A stretch of DNA of 64,000 nt. Origin: Owenia fusiformis. Its lineage: Eukaryota; Annelida; Polychaeta; Sabellida; Oweniidae. The stretch spans positions 23,381,936 through 23,445,935 of the forward strand of contig CAIIXF020000006.1 in assembly GCA_903813345.2 (NCBI GenBank). Reading direction: 5' to 3'. Shown piece by piece: positions 49,201 through 61,200 of this stretch (position 1 is its first letter; the number at the start of each line of letters is the position of its first letter). The notes beneath the pieces were generated by a model. It saw only the letters and a list, made by a program, of their open reading frames with translations, did not search any database and was not told the origin of the DNA. The position numbers and the translations under genes are program-made.

Positions 49201-52200
49201 ATCTATATAATGTACAGGAGTGTACAAAGTTAATACATACACACAAAAAGGAACATTCAGGAACACCTCAGATTCAAAACAAAAAAGGTACAGTAATCTA
49301 TTTTTCTCTAAGATCAAACATGTCAATGAAAAAATATAGCTTTTACACAATAGCCATTATCATTATTATGACAATGATATACCATATGAAATAATAAAGA
49401 GACGTACCACACTAGAAAATGTTGATAAGGCGATATAAGTCAGTAATATAGCCAAATGATGATGCAAAAATGAAAAAGAATTCAAAAATAATACAACATA
49501 TTTTGCAGACTGCCATCATGTCAAGCACAGCAATATGTAGGAGGGCCACTATGAAAGACCACAAGGCTATTATAGAGATGGACAACATGGTGTATAATGG
49601 AGTAGACTATTTAGATGCCAACTATCCACTTTACATGCAACAACCATACAGATTCTGTTTCCTATGTGAGGATAATGGGAAGGTTGTAAGTAGATTTTTC
49701 TTTTGATTAACACCTAGTAGACTAGAGACAATGTATTCTGATAAATAGCCAGAGTTAATTTAATATATGAATGCTCCAAATAATCTAGGGGGAAATTCTT
49801 CAGTAATTAAAAAAATGACGAAATCCTGACTACTTTCATTTTATTTGAAACAGTATCTCTAGGCTTGAATAAGACGTATATAATTCTTGGCCATCATGCA
49901 CTAGTACTTATTTTTTGAGTTAGTTTTGTGTGAAGATTTTGGGACTTACTTTCACAAAAAATGACGAAACAAAGGACAGGTGTCATTAAGGGCCCTTTTT
50001 AGCCCCCAAAGATATATGATAATAATGCATATCATATTGAAGAATAATCATTTGTGCTTTATAAAAATACAATTTCAGCGAATTTTGACCTTTGATGTTC
50101 ACACAACAGTCATTTAAAGATCATATACCATTTTTGGTGTTTTTACAAAAAATTCTTTATTTATTGTTGTCTAAGTAAATAGTATATAAATATTAACCAA
50201 TTTAAATATATTAAAATGTAATATATGAAATACTGAAGAAAAGATACGATTAAAATTATTTTCATGGAAAAGCACATAGGGCAATATTGACAAAATGCAA
50301 ATGCTATTTTGGTAGGTTCTGGGCTAGGAATGGGTACATTTCAACTGTGAATGTAATGGATTACTATTGAATTTTATCAATTATCACAGGGCAACATTTA
50401 AGCAACTTAAATACAAGGAAAATCAAAGATTTCCTCTCATTTCTAAAACGAGGAACAAAAGCATGAATTCAAGGAAAATAAATGATGGCCTGTGCCAAAA
50501 TATATAACATATAAGAAAGTTGTGGCACAGTAAAGGATATGTATAGGATATCATATGATTTTAAATGATTTCATCTTTATCTCCGAGGTGATATCAATAT
50601 CTTGCCAAGTTAGCATAGCGAATTAGCGCAGATATTGATATCAATGAGTTGGATTAACACAATATCACGAAAATTCATAGGATGTTCTATTTTAACCAAA
50701 GTTCACCTCTAAAACTAAACAAAGCATATCAAAACAACATCCATTCATTCATTCATCCCCGTGATGTCATGAAATCACTATGTAACAAAACACATCATAT
50801 TGGTGGTAGTTTTCAAATCCCTGCCAAAAGGTGATATCTGTGAAATATTTTCCGTATTCCACAGATATCACTTTTTCCACGCATTTGCAAAATATCATAA
50901 ATATGTTTTCATGTTACCTAACAGAGCAGAACAGAGTTCAACTATGGGATAAAGAATAAAAAATATGTACATAATTGAATTACCACTCCAAAAATATTAA
51001 ATATGAGGGTTTAAAGGAAGAATATTGAATATGAGATTCAAAAAGACAAGTGGCCTCATGTCTCACATTACCCAAACCCCAGATCCTCAATGTCATATAT
51101 ACTTGTATACTGTATATCAATGTTATTTACTGGGAGGATGAAATATGGAGTGTATACGATATTTCCAGATGGATATTTTTTCCCTAGAAGTGGAACCCAA
51201 ACTCAGTCATGACATAGAAGCTAACTTTTGCAATTAATAGAAACTTGTTTTTTATTATATTTTTGTGTTCTCTATTTGAGATGAAATAATATGAGATTCA
51301 TTTCTACAAGAGGATGGAACGAATGTGAACTTGGATATTGAACTATACTCCTTTTCTGAATAAACAGAACAACATTTTATCCAAGCCAATTAAGAAAACC
51401 AAGGCCAATGAGTGTAATTTATGCCCAGTTAAACTAACACAGTAACAACTTTTTGTCTGGACTCACTTATTATGTAAGAATAAATTGTATTACTGTTTAC
51501 TGCATTAAATGTCAAGTATACTATCTGTATTTAATTTCAAATGCCTATCTCACTTATCGAAGGTATACAAGAAATGTTATTTTGAAACAAATTCAGCACA
51601 ACCAAAACCATGTCCACATAATATGACAAATCCAAGATGGCTGCCACAATTTTAGATCCATGCACATGTGAAGAAGTTAGAAATACACATGGTCCACAAG
51701 TTCCATCCCCAATAAAATGGGAAGTTTAAGGTTTTCACACATATCAACTCTATTCCTATACACTTTATATTTGTGGTAAGGCTTGTGATCTAGGAAAACT
51801 AAACATGTTCATGTACCTCCTATCCTCTGAAGCTAAAAACAGAAATAGTGACTCCGATTGAGAAAAATGAATCTTATGGGCTCCATATACATTTAGAGTG
51901 GCTGTCCGGCTTAAGTTAGATACTACTGATAATCTGAGATTGAAAATTATGTCAAGTTTAGTCCTCAGCCTCTCATAACGGATAACTTGGAGGTAATTGT
52001 GTTGTTACTGCAAAAATCTCTATTTCTTCATCACAAATCTACCATCTTTTGCATCTGTCAAAACCCTTCATTTCATGTTAATTTTCAGACTTTTGCTTGT
52101 GCCATCATTAAATATATATATTCAACTTGTTATTCAGAATATTTTAAGAACTTTTCATGAATTTTTTTATTTTCACACTTTTGAAAAAATGACTAAGTCA

Positions 52201-55200
52201 GAGAATGGCCTCTTAATGGCATGTCCCCTTTTCCCCTTTTGAACAGATGGCATACTCTCAACAAACGCTAGTAGATGGAGGAAAAACATTGATTGGTCAA
52301 GCTGGCAGATCAAGACCTGGGCACCGTGGTGAAGGCTACTTTAAGATGCTGATTAACTATGTGAATGAACAGATAAAGATCCTATGTCCAAGTGTTGAGA
52401 GAAGAGTATACACTGCAGTATATGGAGAATTCCATCAAAAGCGTGAAGTAAACTTCATAGAAAAGAGGGTAAGTTCCATAATTAACATCGATGTACAATA
52501 AATATCATTATGATTTTACACATTCATTATTTAAAATATGTCTCTAAATAAAACAGTCTAACACTTAAATAGGGCCAGGGAAGTAAAGGGCACTAAGAAA
52601 AGAACATGTATTAGATATTGTTAATTTTATGATTATCAAACTCAAAAGGGTTATATCAAACCAATTCAATATATCTAATGAAAATCATAATTGAGAGGAA
52701 CTTTTTCATATATCTGTCATGTTAGTTCATACGAATAAGCCACCTAATGGTGAAACTGGTAACTAACTACTGGCACATTGGTAATTGTCAATCTTTTCAT
52801 GACTCGGTCATTTTGATTTGATGTTCAGTAGTATCAACTAATGTCATGAAAAGCATCCAAATAAAAGTCAAAGTCAAATTCAACACCTATTTAACCATTT
52901 TGTTTGTTCCAGTATCGTCAAACATTCAAACTAACTCCCCAACAAAGTCTTCGTGACATTCCTTGCTTCATGAACCACCCCATAGTGCACAGAATCACAC
53001 CATATGAGTTTGAAGCTATAGTAGAAGAAGATCGTAAAGATGGTTGGAAAATATTTCCTGCCAAGAGCTTTATAAGTGAGTGGGAACCTATGAGTATGAT
53101 AGACGGTGTCAAATCAAATATTCAAATAATTGCATATCGATCGCTGCTATTTGCAAATTACGACACCAATGGAAAATGTGTTTCTGTGAGTGCCTTGAAT
53201 GGATACCCTACAAGCCAAGGACAGAGAAGTGATTGTGACTTCTACGGCCCTAACCCGAATCACTTACAAGCCCATATGATTGCCCATGCTAAGGAGGCTC
53301 ATAAGAAATCCCAAAAGATTAACTGTGATCTGTACTTTTGTGTGGCTTTCCCCCTGAGCATATCACTAGAGAAACTGAATGTTTTTGCAGAAAAGGAACT
53401 TGGATGGGAAAGGTCTTCTGTATTAGGAAATGTTTATTTTAGTGCAGTAGCAAAAGTGTTCAAACAAGCTAAATTATAAATTGCTATAAGTGTCAATTCT
53501 TGTCATATATAAGATAATCATGTCTAAACTATGTGGCTTTATTGTATTTTAAAAGTCCAAATTAAGAATGAACCATTCTACTTGGCCTAGTGTCTAAAAG
53601 ACTAAATACTATACATTTAATGCCAGTAAATGCACCCACAATGCGTAATAATTACAATGAGTATTTACAACTTTTGGTATAGGAAAATAACATTGCTTCT
53701 CTAGATGTTTTCAAATCTTAAACATGAACTGCATACAGTGGAGACGATGGGCTCGATTGCCATATCATACTGCATTTGAACGGCGATACGGCAATTGCCG
53801 TATAGAACGTCATTATTTGTAATAACGGTTATCTTTTAAAAATCTAAACAATTCCGGACTTCAAATTCATATTAAATCATATAACATCCATAGTAAGTAC
53901 AATTTTAAAGTATTTTCCATAAATAGGGGGTTTATTTAATGACATGAAATATTTTGTCCTAGATATCGTTTATTTCTACTCCAGTGCACAAGGGCCGATT
54001 ACAACCTGAAATCCCTGAAATTGTGAAATTGCAACAGACCCTCCTTGTACTTAATTTCGGCAATATTAAATAAAGAGATGGCATGAATTTTTTTATTGAT
54101 ATTAGAAGAACATATATAAAATAAACTTTTCCTCACGTGCATTTAAATTCTGCCGTGTGCAATTACTCCCGTGGGTTCTCAAAGTTTCACTTATTTTAGG
54201 CAAAAGACAAAACGTACTTTGGGGGCTAAGGTGCTCTTCAGACATTCCAGAGGCGAGAATAACATGAAACCAGACAGGTTTTCATTTTAATTTTATCGTT
54301 TTTATAAATAACATAGTCTTCCTGCATGCATTTTGGGTTTGATTCATCCTTTACACTGACGTTTTAGGTATAAAAGTCTCGGCTTTAAGTCATTACTAGA
54401 TCGCGTTCAAAGTACTAAGTACCGTTCGCATTACCATTGTTCTCAGACGGACATAGCCTTGCCCAAGTCGGTCTCTTTTACTATCTTGATTTCTATTATG
54501 ACCGCCTTGTACCAAAGAGAAAGCCACGTGCTTTACCGACTCAATGTTTATGTCGGTAAAATTTGACCAATCAATGACGGCCCTGCAGCGTTAGCTCATT
54601 ATTATGCACGGTCAAAAACAAGTACACTTTTTACTTTTCGCCGGGACTTTTCACGAACAAATCTTGCATGAATTCATCATGAAAATACAAATGTTTTATC
54701 AGATAAATATCAATCAGAGTTTAGTGGATGCCGGAGCATCGATCGGTAACTGGAGTTGAGAAGATTTCAACAATAAACGTTGAAACGATCGCTGAATTCA
54801 AATGAACATGTAGGCTGAGATTCAATCACTGATCGACTACATGATTGGACTCGGTCTTGCATTTTCATCGCGAAATCAGTTTTAAATCTATTGCATGATT
54901 TAATTTATATTAATGACTCTTACATTCACTAAGTACATTTAATTACATAATATATTGTAACTCTAAAGAAACGATCGATCAGATCATTGAATTTCAAATC
55001 GGGAAGATTGCTTTGCTTACACGTATGCAGGTCAACCTGATAACGTTTTGATTGGTCAATCAGCCTGAAGTCACACGTCGTGTCCACGCGTATATCTGTT
55101 AATCAATAAGGTTTCGCGATATCCCTGATAGCATAGGTATTATGGAAATCTCGAAACCGTTGAATAACTCTGCATAATATCAGCGCAGGTGTATTGGATT

Positions 55201-58200
55201 GTACAAGGCGGTAATAATTCAAGATCAGATGAGTAAAAAAATACCGACTTGGGCAAGGCTAAGACGGACAATGCTGCCTGGATAATTTCGTCCAGCAACC
55301 AATTCGCCCAGAAACAAAACCAAGAGACGTATGTAGCAAGTGCCATTTCTAGAAACTCAGTTTAGAGTCGGGAAAGTGACTTGAGAATGCAGGAAAACTG
55401 ACCAATCAGAATGCCCGATTCCTCAGTATTTCTCAAGTGAATCTTCGATTATGGAGAAACTTTTTCACGCTCGAATTCAACCTATCTATATTGCACATGG
55501 ATCGCTTCAAAAGTGATACAATTTGGAAGCTGGTTTTGTCAGCTTCACTATGACATTATGCTTTTAGAAATCGACCGAGAAATGGCGGAGAAAAAGACCG
55601 AAAAGTGTCATTTCTAAAATGGCGAGATTTTGGAGAGCTAAAGTGGATTGGGACTGCTAGAAAGCCAGCCAATCAGAACGCAGGATTTCTTATGTGAAAC
55701 TTGGAATTCGAGAAATCGCCTTTACCTTCTATTTCCTCAGTTTTCTCGCAATTTGGTCACTACAAATTAGCTAGACGTATCTAGGTTAGTAGCACACGTA
55801 TGTGGGTTAGTAGGTTTGCTCTGTCAAGGCCGCGCATGTATCAATATATAAGCAGATCTCGGCCGTTTCAGCATACTTCATACAGGTATGAATCGTTACG
55901 TGTACTTTCATGGAATCCACGCAGATTGAAAAATGTTGATACATATTTGATCATTTCCATTTACTAGTATTAAGCCTCAATTCGTAATTATATTACAGCG
56001 GAAATTTGCGTCCGAAAACCTACTTACTTCAACCTGAGACTAACATAAACAGATAAAAGGAATTTTAAACTTTATCCGAGAGTTGTATCTCCCGTGTCGC
56101 GCCACCCGCAATTAGATATGTATAGTCTCAGCTTCAACATAGGAGGAGGAATGACATGTACATCATACAAACTTCATTCAAATACATACAGTAATAAACT
56201 CATAATTATAAAGAAATTCTTGAAACCTTTATTGCAATTGCAAATGCGCAAAGAAGACTTTATTTCATGTATTTGGTTCCGTAATACTTGTCAAACTATA
56301 TGCCTTCATGCACATTAGACTGCCAAGAACGTTTTTATAGCGATCTACCACGGCGCAATAGATCTACTACTAAGTTTTGTTTTTTCGTGGATAATGACAA
56401 ATATTCTACCATTTCCCTTTCCTTCCCATTTCCCAAGGAAAAATCTTTTTAACTGAATCTTTCACAGATTTCATATCGCAAATAAACAGTATCGCATAAT
56501 ATAATCGACAATGTTTTGATTAAATATACTGGCCATACTAACTGACTAATAATTGATATATCTTGTTGATACTAGGTTCAGTCTATTTTCGTAATTAAAA
56601 ATCAGTGATTTAAATGCTAAACCTAATTTTGAATATTGTTTATCCAAAGTAAAATTGGTTGTCTCAGTGCGTTTGAGATATCAAACATCATACTTTCAAT
56701 AGAAATAAAAATGTATTTCAAAGATTGGTGTTTCAGTCTTAAGCGCAGTATTGATTATATTTAAGTATTGCACTACGCTGGAGCCTAGAAAGTATAAAAA
56801 TGACTTTTTAATTTTAACCAGCGTAAAATTGAATTTCGAATTATAATATTTGCTTGAGTCATGTTAATAGACCTTCCAGAGCTGTTGTATTTGGGCGATA
56901 ATAAAAAATAAATACTCTTAATAAAATTGACGCACGATACGGCAATTGCCATATTATGCTTTAATAGCGCTGAGTTGCTAGACATGCGCGTTTGGAATTA
57001 AAATAAGACGATACGGCAATTGCCGTATCGTCGTTCAATTGCAATATGATACAGCAATTGAGCCCATCGTCTCCACTGCTGGCATACATTGTATTGCAAT
57101 GTGACTATAACAATAGTACAGTACAATACAGCTCTTGGCCTAAAACTATCAAATGGAACACTTCTGTAAATGAAGGCTTCAAAGTGAAACACTACTATGA
57201 GGTACCAAAGGCATTCCACCTCCACAGATTTAACTGTTTTTTGAATTGCTTTTGGCATTCAGGTACTGCAAATAATTCGCTGTATAGAACAACCTATGAA
57301 TTGTATTTGGATTAACAAATACTTTTCTGTATAAATCGTCGATCTAAACTCCAAAATGTCTAATGTTTTATTATCTGAAGTAAAATGTACCTTTTCTAAA
57401 GTTGCTCCTGGATTGGGTAGAGGAGGTTGTTATAGTTACATGTAGCCAGGTCAACAGATCTCACTCGAGACTCTGATATTCATGACATCATTATATAGTA
57501 CAGAGACTATATTACAGTTTAGTAGCCCCGCCCCACAACCTATGCCTGTGACAGTCCAAGTCATAAATCATTTCAAACCTAACACGCTAATCTTTTCTCA
57601 ACCAATCAATGGGCTGGAAGGAACACATGCTAAATGTGTGCTCATTAACTAGGAATGATGTCGGAGAAAATGAGCATATATAGAAAGTCATCCGTATTTC
57701 ATCTCTGAACTCTGAATGGCTCAGTGAGTTCAGAGATTCATTGTAAACTGAAAGAGTGAAGATGGAGCTCTCTTTTAAGAAGCAAAGTCGAATTAATTGC
57801 ACCATAGGCTTACAAGAACTCCAAGAAGGCAAACTGTGATTTATACTTCTGTGCTTATTTCCATCAGACAATATCACTGGAGAAAATGACTCACTTTGCA
57901 CCTGCCATTTGTTACAGACACCTAACAACGTCCATAAAAATGTAATAGAAAGTGACTTAAAAGCAAGTATTAAAGGTAGCCAAGCAGAAGTTACATGTTT
58001 AAAATTAGTATTAAGGTTGAGATAATTTACATTTGGTTAATGATCTCTTCATATACTAACAGGTTCATGTCTCTTTTGTTCAGGCTAACCTTTAAAAGCA
58101 CTTCTGTTCTCTTATCAGTGTATGTTATCTATATTATGTACAGGAGTGTACAAAGTTAATACAAACACACCGAATGGAACATTCAGGAACACCTCAGATA

Positions 58201-61200
58201 CAAAACAAAAAAGGTACAGTTATCTTTTTGTCGCTAAGATCAAGTAAACAATGACCATTATTATATCACTGCCAAATAAACAGATGTACCATCCTAAGAA
58301 ATATTGATCAGTTACATTGCCAAAAGATGATGCACAAGTAATACAAAATTGGACTCAAAAATATTAAAATATAAGTTTGCAGGCATCCATCATGTCAAGA
58401 ACAGCAATATGTAGGAGGGCCACTATGAAAGACCACAAGGCAATCATAGAGATGGACAACATGGTGTTCAATGGAATAGACTATTTAGATGCCAACTATC
58501 CACTTTACATGCAACAACCAAATAGGTTCTGTTTCCTATGTGAGGATAATGGGAAGGTTGTAAGTAGATTTTTCTATTGATTTATACCTTGTACACTAGA
58601 GACAATGTATTCCGATAAATAGCCCAAGTTTATCAAATACTAGTATGTAGTTGAATGGCTCTGAATAATCTAGGGGGATATTCTTCAGTAATTAAAAAAT
58701 TGACTAAATCCTGACTACCTGTAACTTGAGACAGTATCTTTAGACTTGAATAAGGCATATTCAAATTTTGGCCATCATGTTCTTATATTTTGAGTTAGTC
58801 TAATTGTGTGGGAAGATAAGATTTTGGGATTTACTTTCTTGCTTTCATAAAAATGCTGAAACAAATTTTCCCCTTTTGAACAGATGGCATACTCTCAACA
58901 AACGCTAGTAGATGGAGGAAAAACATTGATTGGCCAAGCTGGCAGATCAAGAGCTGGGCACCGTGGTGAAGGCTATTTTAAGATGCTGATTAACTATGTG
59001 AACGAACAGATAAAGATCCTATGTCCAAGTGTTGAGAGAAGAGTATACACTGCAGTATATGGAGAATTCCATCAAAAGCGTGAAGTAAACTTCATAGAAA
59101 AGAGGGTAAGTTCCATAATTATCATCAATGAACAATAAATATCATTATGACTTTCCTAGTTTTTTTTATTCAAAATATGTCTCTAAATAAAACAGTGTAA
59201 CATTTAAATAGGGAAGTTAAGGACGGGTAAGGAATTTTCAATTCTAATCAAACACATAAGGGTAAATATATCTAGTACATGTATATGAAAACTGAACCAA
59301 TAAATCTAATGAAAATTGAAGCTTAGATGAACTTTCAATTCAACACCTATTTAAGTCTTTTCTTTGTTTCAGAATCGTCAAACATTCAAACTAACTCCCG
59401 AACAAAGTCTTTGTGAAATTCATTGCTTCATGAACCAACCCACTGTATACAGAATCACCCCATATGAGTTAGAAGCCATCGTAGAAGAAGATTGTAAAAA
59501 TGGTTGGAAAATATTTCCTGCCAAGAGCTTAACAAGCGAGTGGGAACCTATGAGTATGATAGATGGTGTTAAATCAAATGTTCAAATAATTGCCTATCGT
59601 TCACTGCTGTTTGCGAGTTACGACATCAATGGAAAATGTGTTGCTGTGAGTGCCTTGAATGGATACACTATAACCCGAGGGCGGAGAAGTGATTGTGACT
59701 TCTATGGCCCTAACCTCAATCACTTACAAGCCCATATGATCGCCCATGCTAAGGAGGCTCATAAGAAATCCCAAAAGGTTAAATGTGATCTGTACTTCTG
59801 TGTGCATTTCCCCCTGAGTATATCACCAGAGAAACTGAACGTTTTTGCTGAAGAAGAACTTGGATGGGAAAAGTCTTCTGTACATGAAGGGAATGTTTAT
59901 TTCAGCGCAGAATCGAAAGTCTTCAAACAAGCCAAACTATAAAATGCTATTAGAGGCCAACTCTGCTTATTTTATTGAATTCCTGGATTTATTGTATTTT
60001 AAAATTCCAAATTATAAATCAACCATTCTACTTGGCCTAGTACTTACAAATTATATTATTTAACACCACCAAATGCATCCAGATATCCACAATGCACTAG
60101 TCAATATATCACATGTAGTTTCAAGTATTGGAAAATTGCATTACAAGTCTAGTTGTTCTCAAATTCTGTGAATATTGCAATTACATGACTATAGAAATAG
60201 AATAGTACAGCCATTACCCTGTATTTGCAAGCAAAATCTATCAAATGGAACACCTCTGGAAATGGAAACTTCCAAAGTAAAACACTACTATGAATTCCAC
60301 TTCCACAAATTTTACTTATTTTGAATTGCTTTTGGCATCCAGATACTACAAATAGAAAATTATTTACTGTAAAGATCAGAATGCTTTTCTAAATAAAAAG
60401 TACATGTAAAGGACGATTCTCGGTTTGGAGAACAGTCTCCTGGGCTAATAATTGTTTTCATGAAAAATATAGAAATATTACCCAAATTAAATTATGAATA
60501 TTCAAAAGAGGACATTTAAATCTACAAGATGTAAAAATAATAACAAATTGGTCTGAAGCAGGGATAACGCTCAATTAGACCGATTCAATAAAATACAAGT
60601 CTCTATTTGGGGAAAGAAGTTCATCAGTGTACTGCGCTAATATTTTTTTGCGAAAAATCTAGAAATATTACCCAAATTAAATTATGACTATTCAAAAGAA
60701 GACATTCAAATCTATATTATGTAAAAAAATCAAATTTGTCTGAAGCAGGGATAATGCTCATTTAGATTGATGAACTTCGTTCTCCAAACCGAGAATCGTC
60801 CTTTAAATATATATTTTCATATTTTCATTAAAATGTACCTTTTCTAAAGTTGCTCCTATATACATGGAATGAGTAGAGGAGGTCATAATAGTTGTGTGTA
60901 GCCAGGTCTACAGATCTTGCACGAGACTCTATGATATTGACAACATCGTCATACATATCGATGTAAGGGAATTCCACCAGTGCCCTCAATTGGGACCTTT
61001 CACATAGCACCACGATGAATTGTCGTAGACAATCTTTTCGTCTGTAAAAGAAGTATTACTCTACACGCAGGGTCTCATTGGAATTTCTAATAACAGGCAA
61101 GATGATTGAAAACATAATGCAAAATTATATTTTAACATGAAAAATGTTGAAAAATTCATGAAAACAATAGAAAACTTTGGAAAATCAAGAGAAAACCACT

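Larger units (their letters stand above)
34275..60838 (-). other. 26.6 kb NUP160 intron containing a five-gene nested cluster
   Basis: The exons on both sides join cleanly (FRK + A + GSVMYEYG), so no NUP160 coding exon is missing here. Inside, on the opposite strand, are five acetyltransferase genes, NUP160 exon relics and several mobile elements. Stretches not listed separately (34275-35060, 41150-42180, 43915-44450, 49690-50550, 50700-52240) show nothing supportable. Confidence 0.9.

Noticed and set aside
57046-57315. 89-codon plus ORF and overlapping minus ORF
   Set aside because: Straddle the edge of the hAT-like element and 3' flank of copy 4; no conserved features.
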